A stretch of DNA of 64,000 nt from Alkalimonas mucilaginosa (GCF_036327005.1 NZ_JAUGZK010000005.1:186001-250000), one strand, 5' to 3'; shown: positions 17,357-26,817, counted from the stretch's first letter. Notes: generated by a model not told the origin, from the sequence alone. Made by a program: numbers and translations.

Positions 17357-19042
17357 ATGCTTTCACTATCCTTGCCTTTTATCGACGAACTTTTTTTAAT
17401 CATCGCCATTGCCGTTCTTGGCTGGGTTCTAACCGGCACAACGGCAAAACCATCGCAGCGTTTTTTTTCTGCAACCTGGCTCGAGCTGGTCAGCCTGCTG
17501 GCTTTTGTCGCGTTGCTGGCTCTGCTTTGGCTCACCCCCATACCCTTTAGTCTGCATTTTATGCTGCTATGGTGCCTGAGCACACAGCTGCTGCTTCTGG
17601 GGTGGCATCTGGTCGTACACAGGTACCAACGCAGAGTTGCCGGGCGCCACAGCCCGGAGCAAGCTGCCTGGCTGGTCGGTTATGCCAGCCAGTCCGGCAC
17701 AGCTGAGCAACTGGCCCGACACAGCACCAAACAACTGCAAACCGCCGGCAAGAAAGTGCAAATGCTGCCGCTGAATGCGTTAGCCACTACGCCCCTGCAT
17801 AGCTTTGAGCAAGCTTTGTTTATTGTTAGCACCTACGGTGAAGGCGAAGCGCCAGATAATGGCCAACACTTTTTACGTCATGCCATGCAGCAACAACCGG
17901 ACCTGTCCAAACTAAAGTTTGCTGTGCTGGCATTAGGCGATCGCAGCTACCAGCATTTCTGTGCCTTTGGTCACTGGCTGCAGGATTGGTTAACCCAACA
18001 CCGGGCATCAGCCATCCAACCTTTGGTGCCCTGGGATCAGGGCCAGCGCGATAACAGCCCATGGCAACAATGGCAACAACTGCTGCAAAAACTTGGTGCA
18101 GGCCAGGCAGAGCAGGAAACCCATCAAAGCTGGCTAAAAGTGCCACTGCAAAGCCGTTACTGCATCAACCCTGGCAGCCAGGGTAACCCCTGCTTTGTCG
18201 TTAAGCTACCGCGACAAGAGGGGATGCATTGGCAAGCAGGTGATTTGGTAGAGATACAACCAGAACACAGCCGTTGCACCGTTGCTCTCTGGCTCACCGA
18301 ACATCAGGTGTTTGGTTGCCAGACGGTCAGCTTTTATCAGCAGCAACTACCGCTCTGTCGTGCTTTGGCACAAATCGAGTTACCGGCACAGGGACCAGCA
18401 GAGCATGAATCGCTGGAAAACTGGCTGCACCAACAACCCTTGCTGCCACTTCGCAGTTATTCCATTGCCAGCATTGCCGATGAAGGCCAGCTAACCTTGC
18501 TGGTACGGCAGGTAAAAAAAGAGCATGGTTTAGGGTTGGGCTCTGGCTGGCTCACCAGCTATGCGCTGGAAGGGCAGCCTATTCAACTTCGGCTGCGCAC
18601 ACATCCAAATTTCCATCTACCCGACGATGACAGACCCATGGTCTTTATCTGCAATGGTACCGGCATCGCAGGTATCCGTGGTTTGCTGGCGGAGCGGGTT
18701 AAGCGGGGCCACACACAAAACTGGCTGCTGTTTGGTGAACGTCAGCAAGGAGTAGATAGCTTCTTTGCCAAAGATCTCCAACTGTGGCAGCAACTTGGTT
18801 TCCTGCCGGAACTGGATCGGGTGTTTTCACGTGATGGTTCTGAAGTACGGTATGTGCAGCACCAATTGGCTGAACGTATGCCTGAACTCAAGCTCTGGCT
18901 GGAGCAAGGAGCTGCAATCTACCTCTGTGGTAGCCTGCAAGGCATGGGACAAGCCATTGATCGGCTGCTGCAAGCTGAGTTGGGAGCGGAACAACTACAG
19001 GCATTGCAGCAACAGGGGCGTTACCGGCGCGATTTGTATTAA
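17357..19042 (+). CDS. Membrane-anchored flavodoxin/FAD/NADPH reductase (CysJ-like)
   Basis: This 561-residue protein has three membrane segments near residues 8-26, 43-61 and 64-87. A flavodoxin domain follows (ASQSGTAEQLA at about 110-120, then STYGEGEAPDN). The FAD domain (RSYSIAS) and NADPH domain (CNGTGIAGIRG, and CGSLQGMG near the C-terminus) are of the sulfite reductase/P450 reductase type. The likely role is moving electrons from NADPH through FAD and FMN to a membrane acceptor. Related membrane flavoreductases accompany ferric-siderophore uptake genes, and the Fur-like promoter upstream fits that role, but no receptor gene is adjacent here. The ATG at 17357 is preferred, with a GTG at 17348 possible. 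The 3' end overlaps the convergent DUF1439 gene by four bases. Confidence 0.8.
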   Translation: MLSLSLPFIDELFLIIAIAVLGWVLTGTTAKPSQRFFSATWLELVSLLAFVALLALLWLTPIPFSLHFMLLWCLSTQLLLLGWHLVVHRYQRRVAGRHSPEQAAWLVGYASQSGTAEQLARHSTKQLQTAGKKVQMLPLNALATTPLHSFEQALFIVSTYGEGEAPDNGQHFLRHAMQQQPDLSKLKFAVLALGDRSYQHFCAFGHWLQDWLTQHRASAIQPLVPWDQGQRDNSPWQQWQQLLQKLGAGQAEQETHQSWLKVPLQSRYCINPGSQGNPCFVVKLPRQEGMHWQAGDLVEIQPEHSRCTVALWLTEHQVFGCQTVSFYQQQLPLCRALAQIELPAQGPAEHESLENWLHQQPLLPLRSYSIASIADEGQLTLLVRQVKKEHGLGLGSGWLTSYALEGQPIQLRLRTHPNFHLPDDDRPMVFICNGTGIAGIRGLLAERVKRGHTQNWLLFGERQQGVDSFFAKDLQLWQQLGFLPELDRVFSRDGSEVRYVQHQLAERMPELKLWLEQGAAIYLCGSLQGMGQAIDRLLQAELGAEQLQALQQQGRYRRDLY

Positions 19043-19602
19043 CGTGGACTAAAGCGGATCCGGCCTTGTTGCACCGCCATATTCAGTGGCATCTGCATCA
19101 GCAAACGCTGGGTCGGGTCGCTCTCATCCAAGCGATACACCGGCTGATCCTGCAGCCACATATTGACCAACTGCAGCACCTCAGTACTGAGTGGCGCTAA
19201 ATTACCACGATAACCAGCTGCATCAATGCTGGAGTCCAGCAGACGCAAGTTACGCAAATAAACAGCCTGCTCATTGGAGTCGTAATAAGGTGAGGCTTCA
19301 ATTTGCAAAGCCAGACTAGCTGGATAGTGCAAGCCAAAAGCTGAGAATACTGCACTAGCTGTGGTGCCAAGCCGCACACTGTCGCTGTTATCCGGCCCTA
19401 TTTGCACCTGCATATCCTCTACCGCCAAAGCCACCGGCATGCCAGCCAGGCGCGTTTGCTGTTGCAACTGGCCGAGCTGACGCAGCATCAACTGCTGCAA
19501 TTGCTGCTCAGTGACACTGTAACTGGCTAAATTGCTAACCTGAGCACAGCCCGCTAACACCAGTGCTATGGTTCCCATTAACCAAAAGCTGAATTTTTTC
19601 AT
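19039..19602 (-). CDS. DUF1439 (YceB-like) lipoprotein
   Basis: This 187-residue protein has a lipoprotein signal and lipobox VLAGC (Cys19, then Ala), so it is probably in the outer membrane. The rest matches my recollection of the DUF1439/YceB lipoprotein fold: a Gln-rich helix (EQQLQQLM) followed by beta-rich sequence with a bias toward LGTTASAVFSA-type strands. The biochemical role is unknown. It converges on the flavoreductase gene with a four-base overlap and stands alone on its strand. Confidence 0.75.
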   Translation of the reverse strand: MKKFSFWLMGTIALVLAGCAQVSNLASYSVTEQQLQQLMLRQLGQLQQQTRLAGMPVALAVEDMQVQIGPDNSDSVRLGTTASAVFSAFGLHYPASLALQIEASPYYDSNEQAVYLRNLRLLDSSIDAAGYRGNLAPLSTEVLQLVNMWLQDQPVYRLDESDPTQRLLMQMPLNMAVQQGRIRFSPR

Positions 19603-19742
19603 TCAAAGGTTCCCTTCATCGTAGTGACAACTGGCAGTGTAATCCCTCTGACGAGTCTTGTAAGTAGCTTTTTTATGATATGCTCTGGCAGTTACCAGGG
19701 AACAGCCAGCGCTCTGCTGGTGAATAACAACGAGAAACGACC

Positions 19743-20885
19743 ATGCTGCTTATTTTAAAACTGATTGCCGGCATTGTACTCGGCATGCTGCTGGGCCTCT
19801 ATGCCCCGACGGTACTGACCCAACTGCTGATCACCTTTAAAGGCCTCTTTGCTCAGCTGCTGTTTTTTACCATTCCACTGCTGATCCTGTTTTTTATAAC
19901 CAGCGGTATTGCCAGTTTGCCGCAAAACTCCGGCAAGCTGCTGGGCCGCACTTTAGGCACCGCTTACCTTTCCACCATTTTAGCCGGCAGCCTGGCGTTT
20001 TTTATCGCCGCCTTGCTGGTGCCGATGCTGGCAGGCTCGGCCGATGCCGCGGCGACCAGTGGCAATGGCACTGTGCTGAGCCCCTTTATCGAGCTGGCCA
20101 TTCCGCCGGTGTTTAATGTGATGACGGCGCTGGCGCTGGCCTTTATTTTTGGTCTTGGCATTGCCGCCACCAGAGCCGAGCAACTGAAACAATTATCCGA
20201 TCAGGGCCGGGATGTCATTCAGCTGCTGCTGACCAAGGTGATTATCCCACTGTTGCCGTTTTACATTGCCGGCGTCTTTGCTGAGATGGCGGTGACCGGT
20301 ACAGTGTTTGCTACCCTGAAAACCTTTGGTGTGGTGTTGCTGCTTTCGATTGCACTGCACTGGGTCTGGATCTTTGCGCTCTTTACCCTGGCGGCCATCA
20401 AAGCTGGCCGCTCGCCTTTTGGCCTGGTGAAAAACATGCTGCCCGCCTATTTTACCGCCCTGGGAACCATGTCGAGCGCAGCCACCATTCCGGTATCGCT
20501 TGAGGCCACCAAAAACAATGGCGTCAAAGACGACATTGCCAACTTTACCGTACCGCTGTGCGCCACTACCCATTTGGCGGGCTCCACCATTACCATCGTT
20601 GCCTGCGCGGTCGCGGTGATGGTGATGCAGGATGGCCTGGCCATTCCATCGTTTATCACCATGCTGCCCTTTATCCTGATGCTGGGCCTGGTGATGCTGG
20701 CTGCGCCAGGGGTACCGGGCGGCGCCGTGATGTCGGCCGTTGCCTTGCTGATTTCGATGCTGGGCTTTGGCGACGCCGCCATTGCGCTGATGATTGCGCT
20801 TTATATGGCGCAGGATAGCTTTGGCACTGCCTGTAATGTGACCGGCGATGGGGCTATTTCCGTGTTGGTGGATAAAGCCAGCTAA
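19743..20885 (+). CDS. Dicarboxylate/amino acid:cation symporter (DAACS family)
   Basis: This 380-residue inner-membrane transporter has about eight hydrophobic segments and the DAACS re-entrant-loop signatures. GTMSSAATIPVSLE stands for the serine-rich hairpin. VPLCATTHLAGSTI stands for the usual PLGATxNMDGTA segment and is divergent. AQDSFGTACNVTGDGAIS holds the conserved D/T/N binding residues of the last helix. The substrate is probably a dicarboxylate or acidic/neutral amino acid taken up with Na+ or H+. The divergence in the NMDGT position argues against a plain glutamate carrier. It is monocistronic, followed by a long hairpin. Confidence 0.85.
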   Translation: MLLILKLIAGIVLGMLLGLYAPTVLTQLLITFKGLFAQLLFFTIPLLILFFITSGIASLPQNSGKLLGRTLGTAYLSTILAGSLAFFIAALLVPMLAGSADAAATSGNGTVLSPFIELAIPPVFNVMTALALAFIFGLGIAATRAEQLKQLSDQGRDVIQLLLTKVIIPLLPFYIAGVFAEMAVTGTVFATLKTFGVVLLLSIALHWVWIFALFTLAAIKAGRSPFGLVKNMLPAYFTALGTMSSAATIPVSLEATKNNGVKDDIANFTVPLCATTHLAGSTITIVACAVAVMVMQDGLAIPSFITMLPFILMLGLVMLAAPGVPGGAVMSAVALLISMLGFGDAAIALMIALYMAQDSFGTACNVTGDGAISVLVDKAS

Positions 20886-20892
20886 AACGAGA

Positions 20893-20922
20893 GCGAAAGC
20901 GCGCAGCCAGGCGCGCTTTCGC
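20893..20922 (+). terminator. Long GC-rich hairpin after the symporter gene
   Basis: A perfect 12-bp inverted repeat (GCGAAAGCGCGC/GCGCGCTTTCGC) with a six-base loop starts seven bases after the stop codon. It lacks a T tract, so it may be a 3'-end stabiliser or a Rho-assisted end. Confidence 0.55.
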
Positions 20923-20976
20923 GCACCAACCGAACAAACGAACATTTAAACACATGATTTAAAACAAAAATAAAAC

Positions 20977-20992
20977 TGGCACACTTCTTTCA
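20977..20992 (+). promoter_or_regulatory. Candidate sigma-54 promoter of the first ABC cassette
   Basis: TGGCAC followed five bases later by TTTCA matches the sigma-54 consensus TGGCAC-N5-TTGCA with one change in the -12 element. The transcription start would fall near 21004, just before the adaptor gene at 21028. The same cassette encodes a sigma-54 activator, which supports the call. Confidence 0.5.
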
Positions 20993-21027
20993 TTAAGCCA
21001 TACAACCAAAACGACGCTGGCTTAACT

Positions 21028-22266
21028 ATGGATATTCAACTCACACCAACCCGCCGCTGGCCCCGCTTAGTGCTGCTGGGCGGCCTGTTACTGGTTCTGG
21101 CAGGTTCCGCGTTTGCGCTCAGTCGCGCCACCTTGCCTTCAATCTCACTGGCGCAGTACAGCACAGCAACCGTCGAGCAAGGGGATCTCACCCTCTACAG
21201 CAATGCGCTCGGCCAGTTGATAGCTGTCGAGCAACGCTTGCTGACAGCGCCCGCAGCCGGCACCGTGGTTGCCATCGCACACAGGCCTGGCAGCCCGCTG
21301 ACAGAAGATACCGTGATCCTGCAGCTGGAAAACCCGGAACTGAATCATAAAGTGCAATCGGCTGAACGGGCCTTGCAGCAAAAGCAGGCTGAAATTGCAG
21401 CCTTTACCGCTCGCCAGCAAAGTAGCCTGCTGGAACAGCAGGGCGTGCTGGCAGAACTACAAGCCCTGGTTGATCAGGCAACCCTGGAGCTGAGCGTTAA
21501 TCAGGAGTTGGCCGCCAATTGCATCGCCGCCCGCATCGAATTGCAACGGGCAGAGCTTCGACTGCACCAACAGCAGCAGCGGCTTCACTTTGAACAACAC
21601 AAATACCAACAGTTTGCACAATTGCAGCTGGCTGAGCAGCAGCAAAAGCAGCTTGAGCTGACGCAGCTGCAGCAAGAGTTCGATCTGCTGAGACTGCAAC
21701 AAAGCCAAATGCAACTAAGTGCCGGTATGGTGGGGATCCTGCAGCAACTGGAGGTCGAAATTGGCGAAAGCGTGCAACAAGGCCAGGCATTGGCCCGGGT
21801 CGGCAGCCAGCATCAACTGAATGCCCGTATTCAGCTGCATCAGCGCCACGCCAGCCAGGTGTTGCCCGGCCAGCCCGTGCTGATTGAAACACCAGCCGGT
21901 GTTATTCAGGGCGAAATCAGTCGCATCGAATCGGTGATAAACCAGGGCACCGTAGCGGCCGAAGTGCAGCTGCCGCAACCTTTGCCTGCAGGGCTGCGCC
22001 CGATGCAACAAATTCATGCCCAGGTGGAGCTGACGCAGCTGCAGCAAGCCTTGTCGTTGCCACAGTTGCCCGGGCTGCGGCCAAACAGCAGCCAACGGGT
22101 GTTTATTCAAACCAGCAGTGATCGCGCCGAAGTCCGTGAGGTGCGTTTTGGCGAGCTTAGTCAACGCCGCTTGCTGGTTGAAGACGGGCTGAACCCCGGT
22201 GACAAAGTACTTTCCATCGATGCCAGTCAATGGCCGACACAAATCACACTGGCGCTAAGACGCTAA
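21028..22266 (+). CDS. Periplasmic adaptor (membrane fusion) protein of ABC exporter 1
   Basis: This 412-residue HlyD/MacA-type protein has one N-terminal membrane anchor (about residues 13-31). A lipoyl-like half-motif follows (TAPAAGTVVAIAHRPG), then a long Gln-rich coiled coil (about 110-235). The second lipoyl half and beta-barrel come next, and a MacA-like C-terminal domain ends in GLNPGDKVLSID. It would join the inner-membrane ABC permease to an outer-membrane factor, and none is encoded nearby. It is the first gene of a five-gene plus-strand unit with ATPase, permease, response regulator and kinase. Confidence 0.85.
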   Translation: MDIQLTPTRRWPRLVLLGGLLLVLAGSAFALSRATLPSISLAQYSTATVEQGDLTLYSNALGQLIAVEQRLLTAPAAGTVVAIAHRPGSPLTEDTVILQLENPELNHKVQSAERALQQKQAEIAAFTARQQSSLLEQQGVLAELQALVDQATLELSVNQELAANCIAARIELQRAELRLHQQQQRLHFEQHKYQQFAQLQLAEQQQKQLELTQLQQEFDLLRLQQSQMQLSAGMVGILQQLEVEIGESVQQGQALARVGSQHQLNARIQLHQRHASQVLPGQPVLIETPAGVIQGEISRIESVINQGTVAAEVQLPQPLPAGLRPMQQIHAQVELTQLQQALSLPQLPGLRPNSSQRVFIQTSSDRAEVREVRFGELSQRRLLVEDGLNPGDKVLSIDASQWPTQITLALRR

Positions 22267-22286
22267 ACAGGACAAAGGACACTCGT

Positions 22287-22991
22287 ATGACCACCACAAC
22301 ACAACCGCTGGTTCAGGTACAAAACCTGCACAAAAAGTTTATTCAGGGCAGCACCGCCACCCTGGCGCTGCAAGGCATTGATCTTAGTATTTATCAGGGC
22401 GATTTTGCCGCCATTACCGGGCCATCCGGCTGCGGTAAATCCACCTTGCTGAATATTCTGGGCCTACTGGATACCTTTGATGAAGGCAGCTACCTGCTGT
22501 CTGGTATCGATACCCGACCGCTGAGCGTGAATCAACGGGCACGCATCCGCAACCGCCATATAGGCTTTGTGTTTCAGGCATTTCATCTGATCGATACCAT
22601 CAGCGTATTTGATAATGTCGCGCTGCCGCTGCAACACCGCGGCGAGCGCCAGAGCAGCATCAAAGCCCGGGTAGAGCACTGCCTGGAGCAGGTCGGCATG
22701 AGCCATCGCCACGATTTTTATCCGCACCAGCTGTCCGGGGGACAGCAGCAGCGTGTTGCCATCGCCCGGGCCCTGGTGGGTGCGCCGGAATTGCTGCTGG
22801 TGGATGAGCCCACCGGTAACCTGGACAGCAAAAACGGCGATGCCGTGATGCAGCTGTTGCTGGATTTGCACCGTAGCGGCACCAGCATTGTGATGGTGAC
22901 GCACGATCAGCGCTACAGCCGCTGTGCCAACCGCCATATTCAATTGCTGGATGGCCAGGTGCTGGCAGCCCAGCAGCAGGAGGTCGCATGA
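22287..22991 (+). CDS. ABC transporter ATP-binding protein (MacB/LolD type), exporter 1
   Basis: This 234-residue ATPase has Walker A GPSGCGKST at 45-53, signature LSGGQQQR, Walker B LLLVDEPTGNLD and the switch His in VMVTHD. These are the hallmarks of the MacB/LolD/FtsE mechanotransmission group. The ATG at 22287 was chosen because family homology begins there, although the frame is open from 22230. Its stop overlaps the start of the permease gene (ATGA), indicating coupled synthesis. Confidence 0.95.
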   Translation: MTTTTQPLVQVQNLHKKFIQGSTATLALQGIDLSIYQGDFAAITGPSGCGKSTLLNILGLLDTFDEGSYLLSGIDTRPLSVNQRARIRNRHIGFVFQAFHLIDTISVFDNVALPLQHRGERQSSIKARVEHCLEQVGMSHRHDFYPHQLSGGQQQRVAIARALVGAPELLLVDEPTGNLDSKNGDAVMQLLLDLHRSGTSIVMVTHDQRYSRCANRHIQLLDGQVLAAQQQEVA

Positions 22992-25396
22992 TGCTCTATT
23001 GGCAACGTTTTTCCTTTGGCCTGCACCGCCTGCTGCTGCAGCCCAAGTTCAGCCTGCCGGTAGTAGTCAGCCTGGGCTTAACCTTAGCAGCAGTCCTAAC
23101 AGTGCTAACGCTTTGCAATCGCATTTTATGGCAGCCGTTGCCGGGCATTGCTCAAGCCGATGAGCTTAGTGTGCATCAGTTGAGCTTTTCGGTAGGAGGC
23201 ATGCAACTCAACCTGATCGATGCAGCTTCTTTTGCAGTGTATCAAGAGGCACTTGCTCCCTACGGTGACTCAGGCTTTTTACTGCAATCCACTACCCGAT
23301 TGACAGATCAGGCTGACAGCAAGGCATCACTCAGCGAATTCACCGCCAGCTCAGGCTTCACTGAACTGTTGGGGCTCCCCTTGCTGCTGGGTAATAGCAC
23401 TAAACAGGCCTCCACACAGGATGTGTGGATCTCAGAGTCTTTCTGGCACAGCCAGTTTCAACGCCGCCCGGATATCGTCGGCCAGCCTTTGCAGTTGGCA
23501 AGTGGCGACTATCTGATCCGCGGTGTTTTGCAGGATTTTTATGCTACCCCATTTAAAGATCCTGCCCTTTCCGAGCAAGTATGGCATTTCTTCCAGCCTG
23601 CAGAGACAATGGCCGCACAAGGTAGCTTCTCGATGGGATCCAGTGGTGTTGCCATTTTACGCCAGCACCAGGAAGCCCTGCCCACTAAAAACGATATCTT
23701 GCATTGGTTGGAGCAACTGAAAGAGCAACAACCAACGGTCGCCATGCTGGCACAGCACTTTGATTTTGTGCCGGAAGCGACCGATTACCGCCAATACCTG
23801 CTGCGCGACAGTCAGCGGCTGTTGGTATTATTACTGCTGGTCACCCTGGCCTTGCTGGCGATGGCTACCTTAAATCTGGCCAATCTATTACTGGGCCATT
23901 ATCAGGGACGCCAGCATGAGTTTGCCGTGCAAAGCTTTTGCGGCAGTAGCCGCAACAAATTACGGCTACTGGTTGCCTGCGAAAATCTGCCTTTGGTACT
24001 GGCAGCCATGCTGCTGGGCATGCTGGGCTGCCTCTGGCTGCTGCAGTGGCTGCCTGAATTGGCTGGCTCCAGCCTGCCACTGGTGCAAAGCATCGGGCTG
24101 GATGTCACCAGTTTATTGCTGCTATGCCTGCTAAGCCTGCTGCTGCTGGCAATATTCAGCTGGCCGGTTGGTAGCACTGCTTTGCTTAGCGAGCAACTGC
24201 AAAGCAGTGGTAAAGGACGGGCACAACAACAAAAACCCTGGTTGCAACACAGCTTGCTGCTGGCCCAACTGATACTCTCTGGCTGCATGGTGTTTGTGGC
24301 AGGCATGATTGCGGTCACGGCTTATCAGGACTTATACCACAACTGGGGGTTTGACCCAGGCAACAGTGTGCAGGTCAGGCTGGAGCAACCCTTGGTAAGT
24401 ACCTACACAGACGATGAAGATGGGCTGGTTCGGCAGCACTATACCAACTGGCAACAACAGCTGGCAGAACTCTGGCCAGAAGCCCAGGTGCTGGCAGGGG
24501 CAGCCCCCATCACCAATATGTTGTCCGTCACCAAAGTGCAGCATCCCGAGCAAGAGCTGGCGATTGATGCCATCTCAATGGCGGTGGATCCAGCCTACTT
24601 TGCCAGCTTTCAAACCCCTATCCTCTATGGTCGTAGCTTTCAGAGCGATGATCCAATAGAGAGTGTGATCCTGGAACACCGGCTGGCGTTGTTGCTGAGC
24701 CCCGATCAGCCAGAACAATTGCTTGGTCAGTCCATTCAAATGCTTGGTGAGCGCCACTACCAAATCATCGGTATTGCCGGCAATAGCAAAAACTTTCTAA
24801 TGGCTATCCCTAGCCTGTATTTGCCAGCGACTGGTGCACTTAATCAGGCGAAAGACAGTATTGTCGGCCAGTTTACCTTGCTGTTTCCAGCGGGCCAGCA
24901 GCTCCTAGAAGCGGACATCAGCAGCGCCATCCAGTCACTGGATGCCAGTTACCAGGCGGATGTGATGCTGGTTCATTCCTTGTGGCAACTCATCACCGCG
25001 GAGCAGCGGATGCATTTGGCGTTAATTGCCGTCCTTGCCGGTATCAGCCTGCTGCTGGCGCTGCTGGGCATCGCCGGGGTAAGCCGGCAGAATAGCCAAC
25101 AGCGCCGTTATGAGTTGGCTATTCGGCTGGCTACAGGTGCCAGCCAGCAGCAAGTGCTGTGGTTTTTGGCCAGGCTGCCACTGGCCCTGATTGGGCTGGG
25201 CCTTGGCACTGCGGCGCTGCTTTGCAGCGTGTTGTACCAGCAACTGGCACTGCAACTGCCAGGCCTGCCGGATTTTAGCAGCAGCAACCTGCTGCTGCTC
25301 AACGCCCTGCTGTTGCTGGCGGCACTACCGGCCTTGCTGTTACCGGGCTGGCAGGTGATTCGCCGTGATCCGATGCAGTCCTTGCGCTCCTTATAA
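22988..25396 (+). CDS. FtsX/MacB-type ABC permease, exporter 1
   Basis: This 802-residue permease has an N-terminal membrane helix and a large periplasmic domain. Three central helices follow (about 280-400), then a helix near 430, a second periplasmic region and three C-terminal helices. This is a duplicated FtsX architecture, longer than four-helix MacB. The C-terminus reads RRDPMQSLRSL, a typical FtsX ending. It probably works with the adjacent ATPase and adaptor to drive periplasmic extrusion of a peptide, lipoprotein or toxic compound. The paralogue at 28593-31013 has the same layout. The substrate is unknown. Confidence 0.88.
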   Translation: MMLYWQRFSFGLHRLLLQPKFSLPVVVSLGLTLAAVLTVLTLCNRILWQPLPGIAQADELSVHQLSFSVGGMQLNLIDAASFAVYQEALAPYGDSGFLLQSTTRLTDQADSKASLSEFTASSGFTELLGLPLLLGNSTKQASTQDVWISESFWHSQFQRRPDIVGQPLQLASGDYLIRGVLQDFYATPFKDPALSEQVWHFFQPAETMAAQGSFSMGSSGVAILRQHQEALPTKNDILHWLEQLKEQQPTVAMLAQHFDFVPEATDYRQYLLRDSQRLLVLLLLVTLALLAMATLNLANLLLGHYQGRQHEFAVQSFCGSSRNKLRLLVACENLPLVLAAMLLGMLGCLWLLQWLPELAGSSLPLVQSIGLDVTSLLLLCLLSLLLLAIFSWPVGSTALLSEQLQSSGKGRAQQQKPWLQHSLLLAQLILSGCMVFVAGMIAVTAYQDLYHNWGFDPGNSVQVRLEQPLVSTYTDDEDGLVRQHYTNWQQQLAELWPEAQVLAGAAPITNMLSVTKVQHPEQELAIDAISMAVDPAYFASFQTPILYGRSFQSDDPIESVILEHRLALLLSPDQPEQLLGQSIQMLGERHYQIIGIAGNSKNFLMAIPSLYLPATGALNQAKDSIVGQFTLLFPAGQQLLEADISSAIQSLDASYQADVMLVHSLWQLITAEQRMHLALIAVLAGISLLLALLGIAGVSRQNSQQRRYELAIRLATGASQQQVLWFLARLPLALIGLGLGTAALLCSVLYQQLALQLPGLPDFSSSNLLLLNALLLLAALPALLLPGWQVIRRDPMQSLRSL

Positions 25397-25426
25397 AGGC
25401 AAGGTAGGGTACGACAGCCTGCCCCG

Positions 25427-25448
25427 AAAATGGCCTGAGGGCCATTTT
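25427..25448 (+). other. Intra-operon hairpin before the response regulator gene
   Basis: A perfect 9-bp stem (AAAATGGCC/GGCCATTTT) with loop TGAG ends in four T residues, between the permease stop and the regulator start. It resembles a weak terminator or attenuator that would lower expression of the two-component genes relative to the transporter. Confidence 0.5.
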
Positions 25449-25473
25449 GCAACATCTGGAAAAGGAACCAACC

Positions 25474-26817
25474 ATGACCAATGCTTTGATCCTGATTGCC
25501 GACGACGATGACGATATCCGTCTGGCACTGGAGCTATTACTGGCCGGCGCCGGTTACCGGGTAATCAGCGCTGCCACGCCTCAGGCAGTCCGCCAGCAAG
25601 CCGGGCAAAAGCCGGATCTGGTGCTGCTGGATATGAACTTCCAGCAAGACACCACCTCAGGCAAAGAAGGCCTGGCCCTGCTCGCTGAACTTAAAATGCA
25701 GGATTTACCAGTGATCCTGATGACGGCCTGGGCCAGCATTGAACTGGCCGTTGCAGGCATGCAGCAAGGCGCCCGCTCTTTTATCCAGAAACCCTGGAAC
25801 AACCAGCAGTTGTTGCAGCTGATCCGCCAGCAATTGGAGCACCAGCAGCTGCAACAAGAAAACCAGCACCTGAAGCAACTGCTGCAACCGGAGCAGCAGC
25901 AATGGGTTGCCGAAAGCCCGGCTATGCAACAACTGGAACAACTGGTGCAGCAGTTGGCACCAACCGATGCCTCGGTGCTGATTCTGGGAGAAAACGGCAC
26001 CGGTAAGTCGTTGCTGGCCAGCCGGTTGCATCAATTATCAAAGCGCAGTCAGCAACCGCTGGTGGCGGTCAATATGGCCGCTATTCCTGAATCCTTGTTT
26101 GAAGCGGAGTTATTCGGCCATGAAAAAGGCGCATTTACCGACGCCAAACAAAGCCGCACCGGACGCTTTGCGCTAGCCGGTAAGGGCAGCCTGTTTCTGG
26201 ATGAAGTCGGCTGTCTGCCACCCCAGCTGCAGCCCAAACTGCTGCGGGTGTTGGAAAGCGGCGAGTTTGAAGCTGTCGGCTCCAGCCGATCGCAGCGCAG
26301 CCAGGCCCGTATTATCAGCGCCACCAATGCCGATTTGCAGCAACTGGTAAAGCAGGGGCTGTTCCGGCAGGATCTGCTGTATCGCCTTAATACCTTTGTA
26401 CTGGAGTTACCGCCACTGCGTCAGCGCCAGCAGGACATCCCCCTTTTGTGTCAGCAGATAATGAGCGGTTTGTGTCAGAAATACCACAAGCCACCGCTGA
26501 GTATCAGCCCGGCGGCGATGCAGACCTTGCTGGGGTATCCCTGGCCGGGCAATGTGCGGGAGTTAACGCATACGCTGGAGCGGGCGGTGTTGCTTTGCCA
26601 GGCCGAAACCATTCAACCGCAGCACTTGCTGCTGCAAAACAACCAAACCAGCGCGCCAGCGGACAGCCTGAACCTGGCCGAAACGGAGCAGCGGCTGATC
26701 CAGCAAGCTCTGGCTAGCAGTGGCCAGCAACTGACGGAAGCGGCACGCCTGCTCGGCATTTCCCGCCATGCACTGGCACGGCGGCTGGAAAAATACCCTG
26801 AGCTGGGCAGCCACTGA
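25474..26817 (+). CDS. Sigma-54-dependent response regulator (NtrC family)
   Basis: This 447-residue protein has a receiver domain (acidic cluster at 10-14, phosphoacceptor Asp53, Thr84, Lys106), an AAA+ domain and a Fis-type helix-turn-helix at the C-terminus (TEAARLLGISRHALARRLEK). Walker A is GENGTGKS (172-179) and the Walker B region is LFLDEVG. The sigma-54-contacting loop reads GAFTDA (219-224) instead of the usual GAFTGA. The ATG at 25474 follows AAAGGA. It precedes its kinase gene with a one-base overlap and probably activates the -24/-12 promoter at 20977. Confidence 0.92.
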   Translation: MTNALILIADDDDDIRLALELLLAGAGYRVISAATPQAVRQQAGQKPDLVLLDMNFQQDTTSGKEGLALLAELKMQDLPVILMTAWASIELAVAGMQQGARSFIQKPWNNQQLLQLIRQQLEHQQLQQENQHLKQLLQPEQQQWVAESPAMQQLEQLVQQLAPTDASVLILGENGTGKSLLASRLHQLSKRSQQPLVAVNMAAIPESLFEAELFGHEKGAFTDAKQSRTGRFALAGKGSLFLDEVGCLPPQLQPKLLRVLESGEFEAVGSSRSQRSQARIISATNADLQQLVKQGLFRQDLLYRLNTFVLELPPLRQRQQDIPLLCQQIMSGLCQKYHKPPLSISPAAMQTLLGYPWPGNVRELTHTLERAVLLCQAETIQPQHLLLQNNQTSAPADSLNLAETEQRLIQQALASSGQQLTEAARLLGISRHALARRLEKYPELGSH

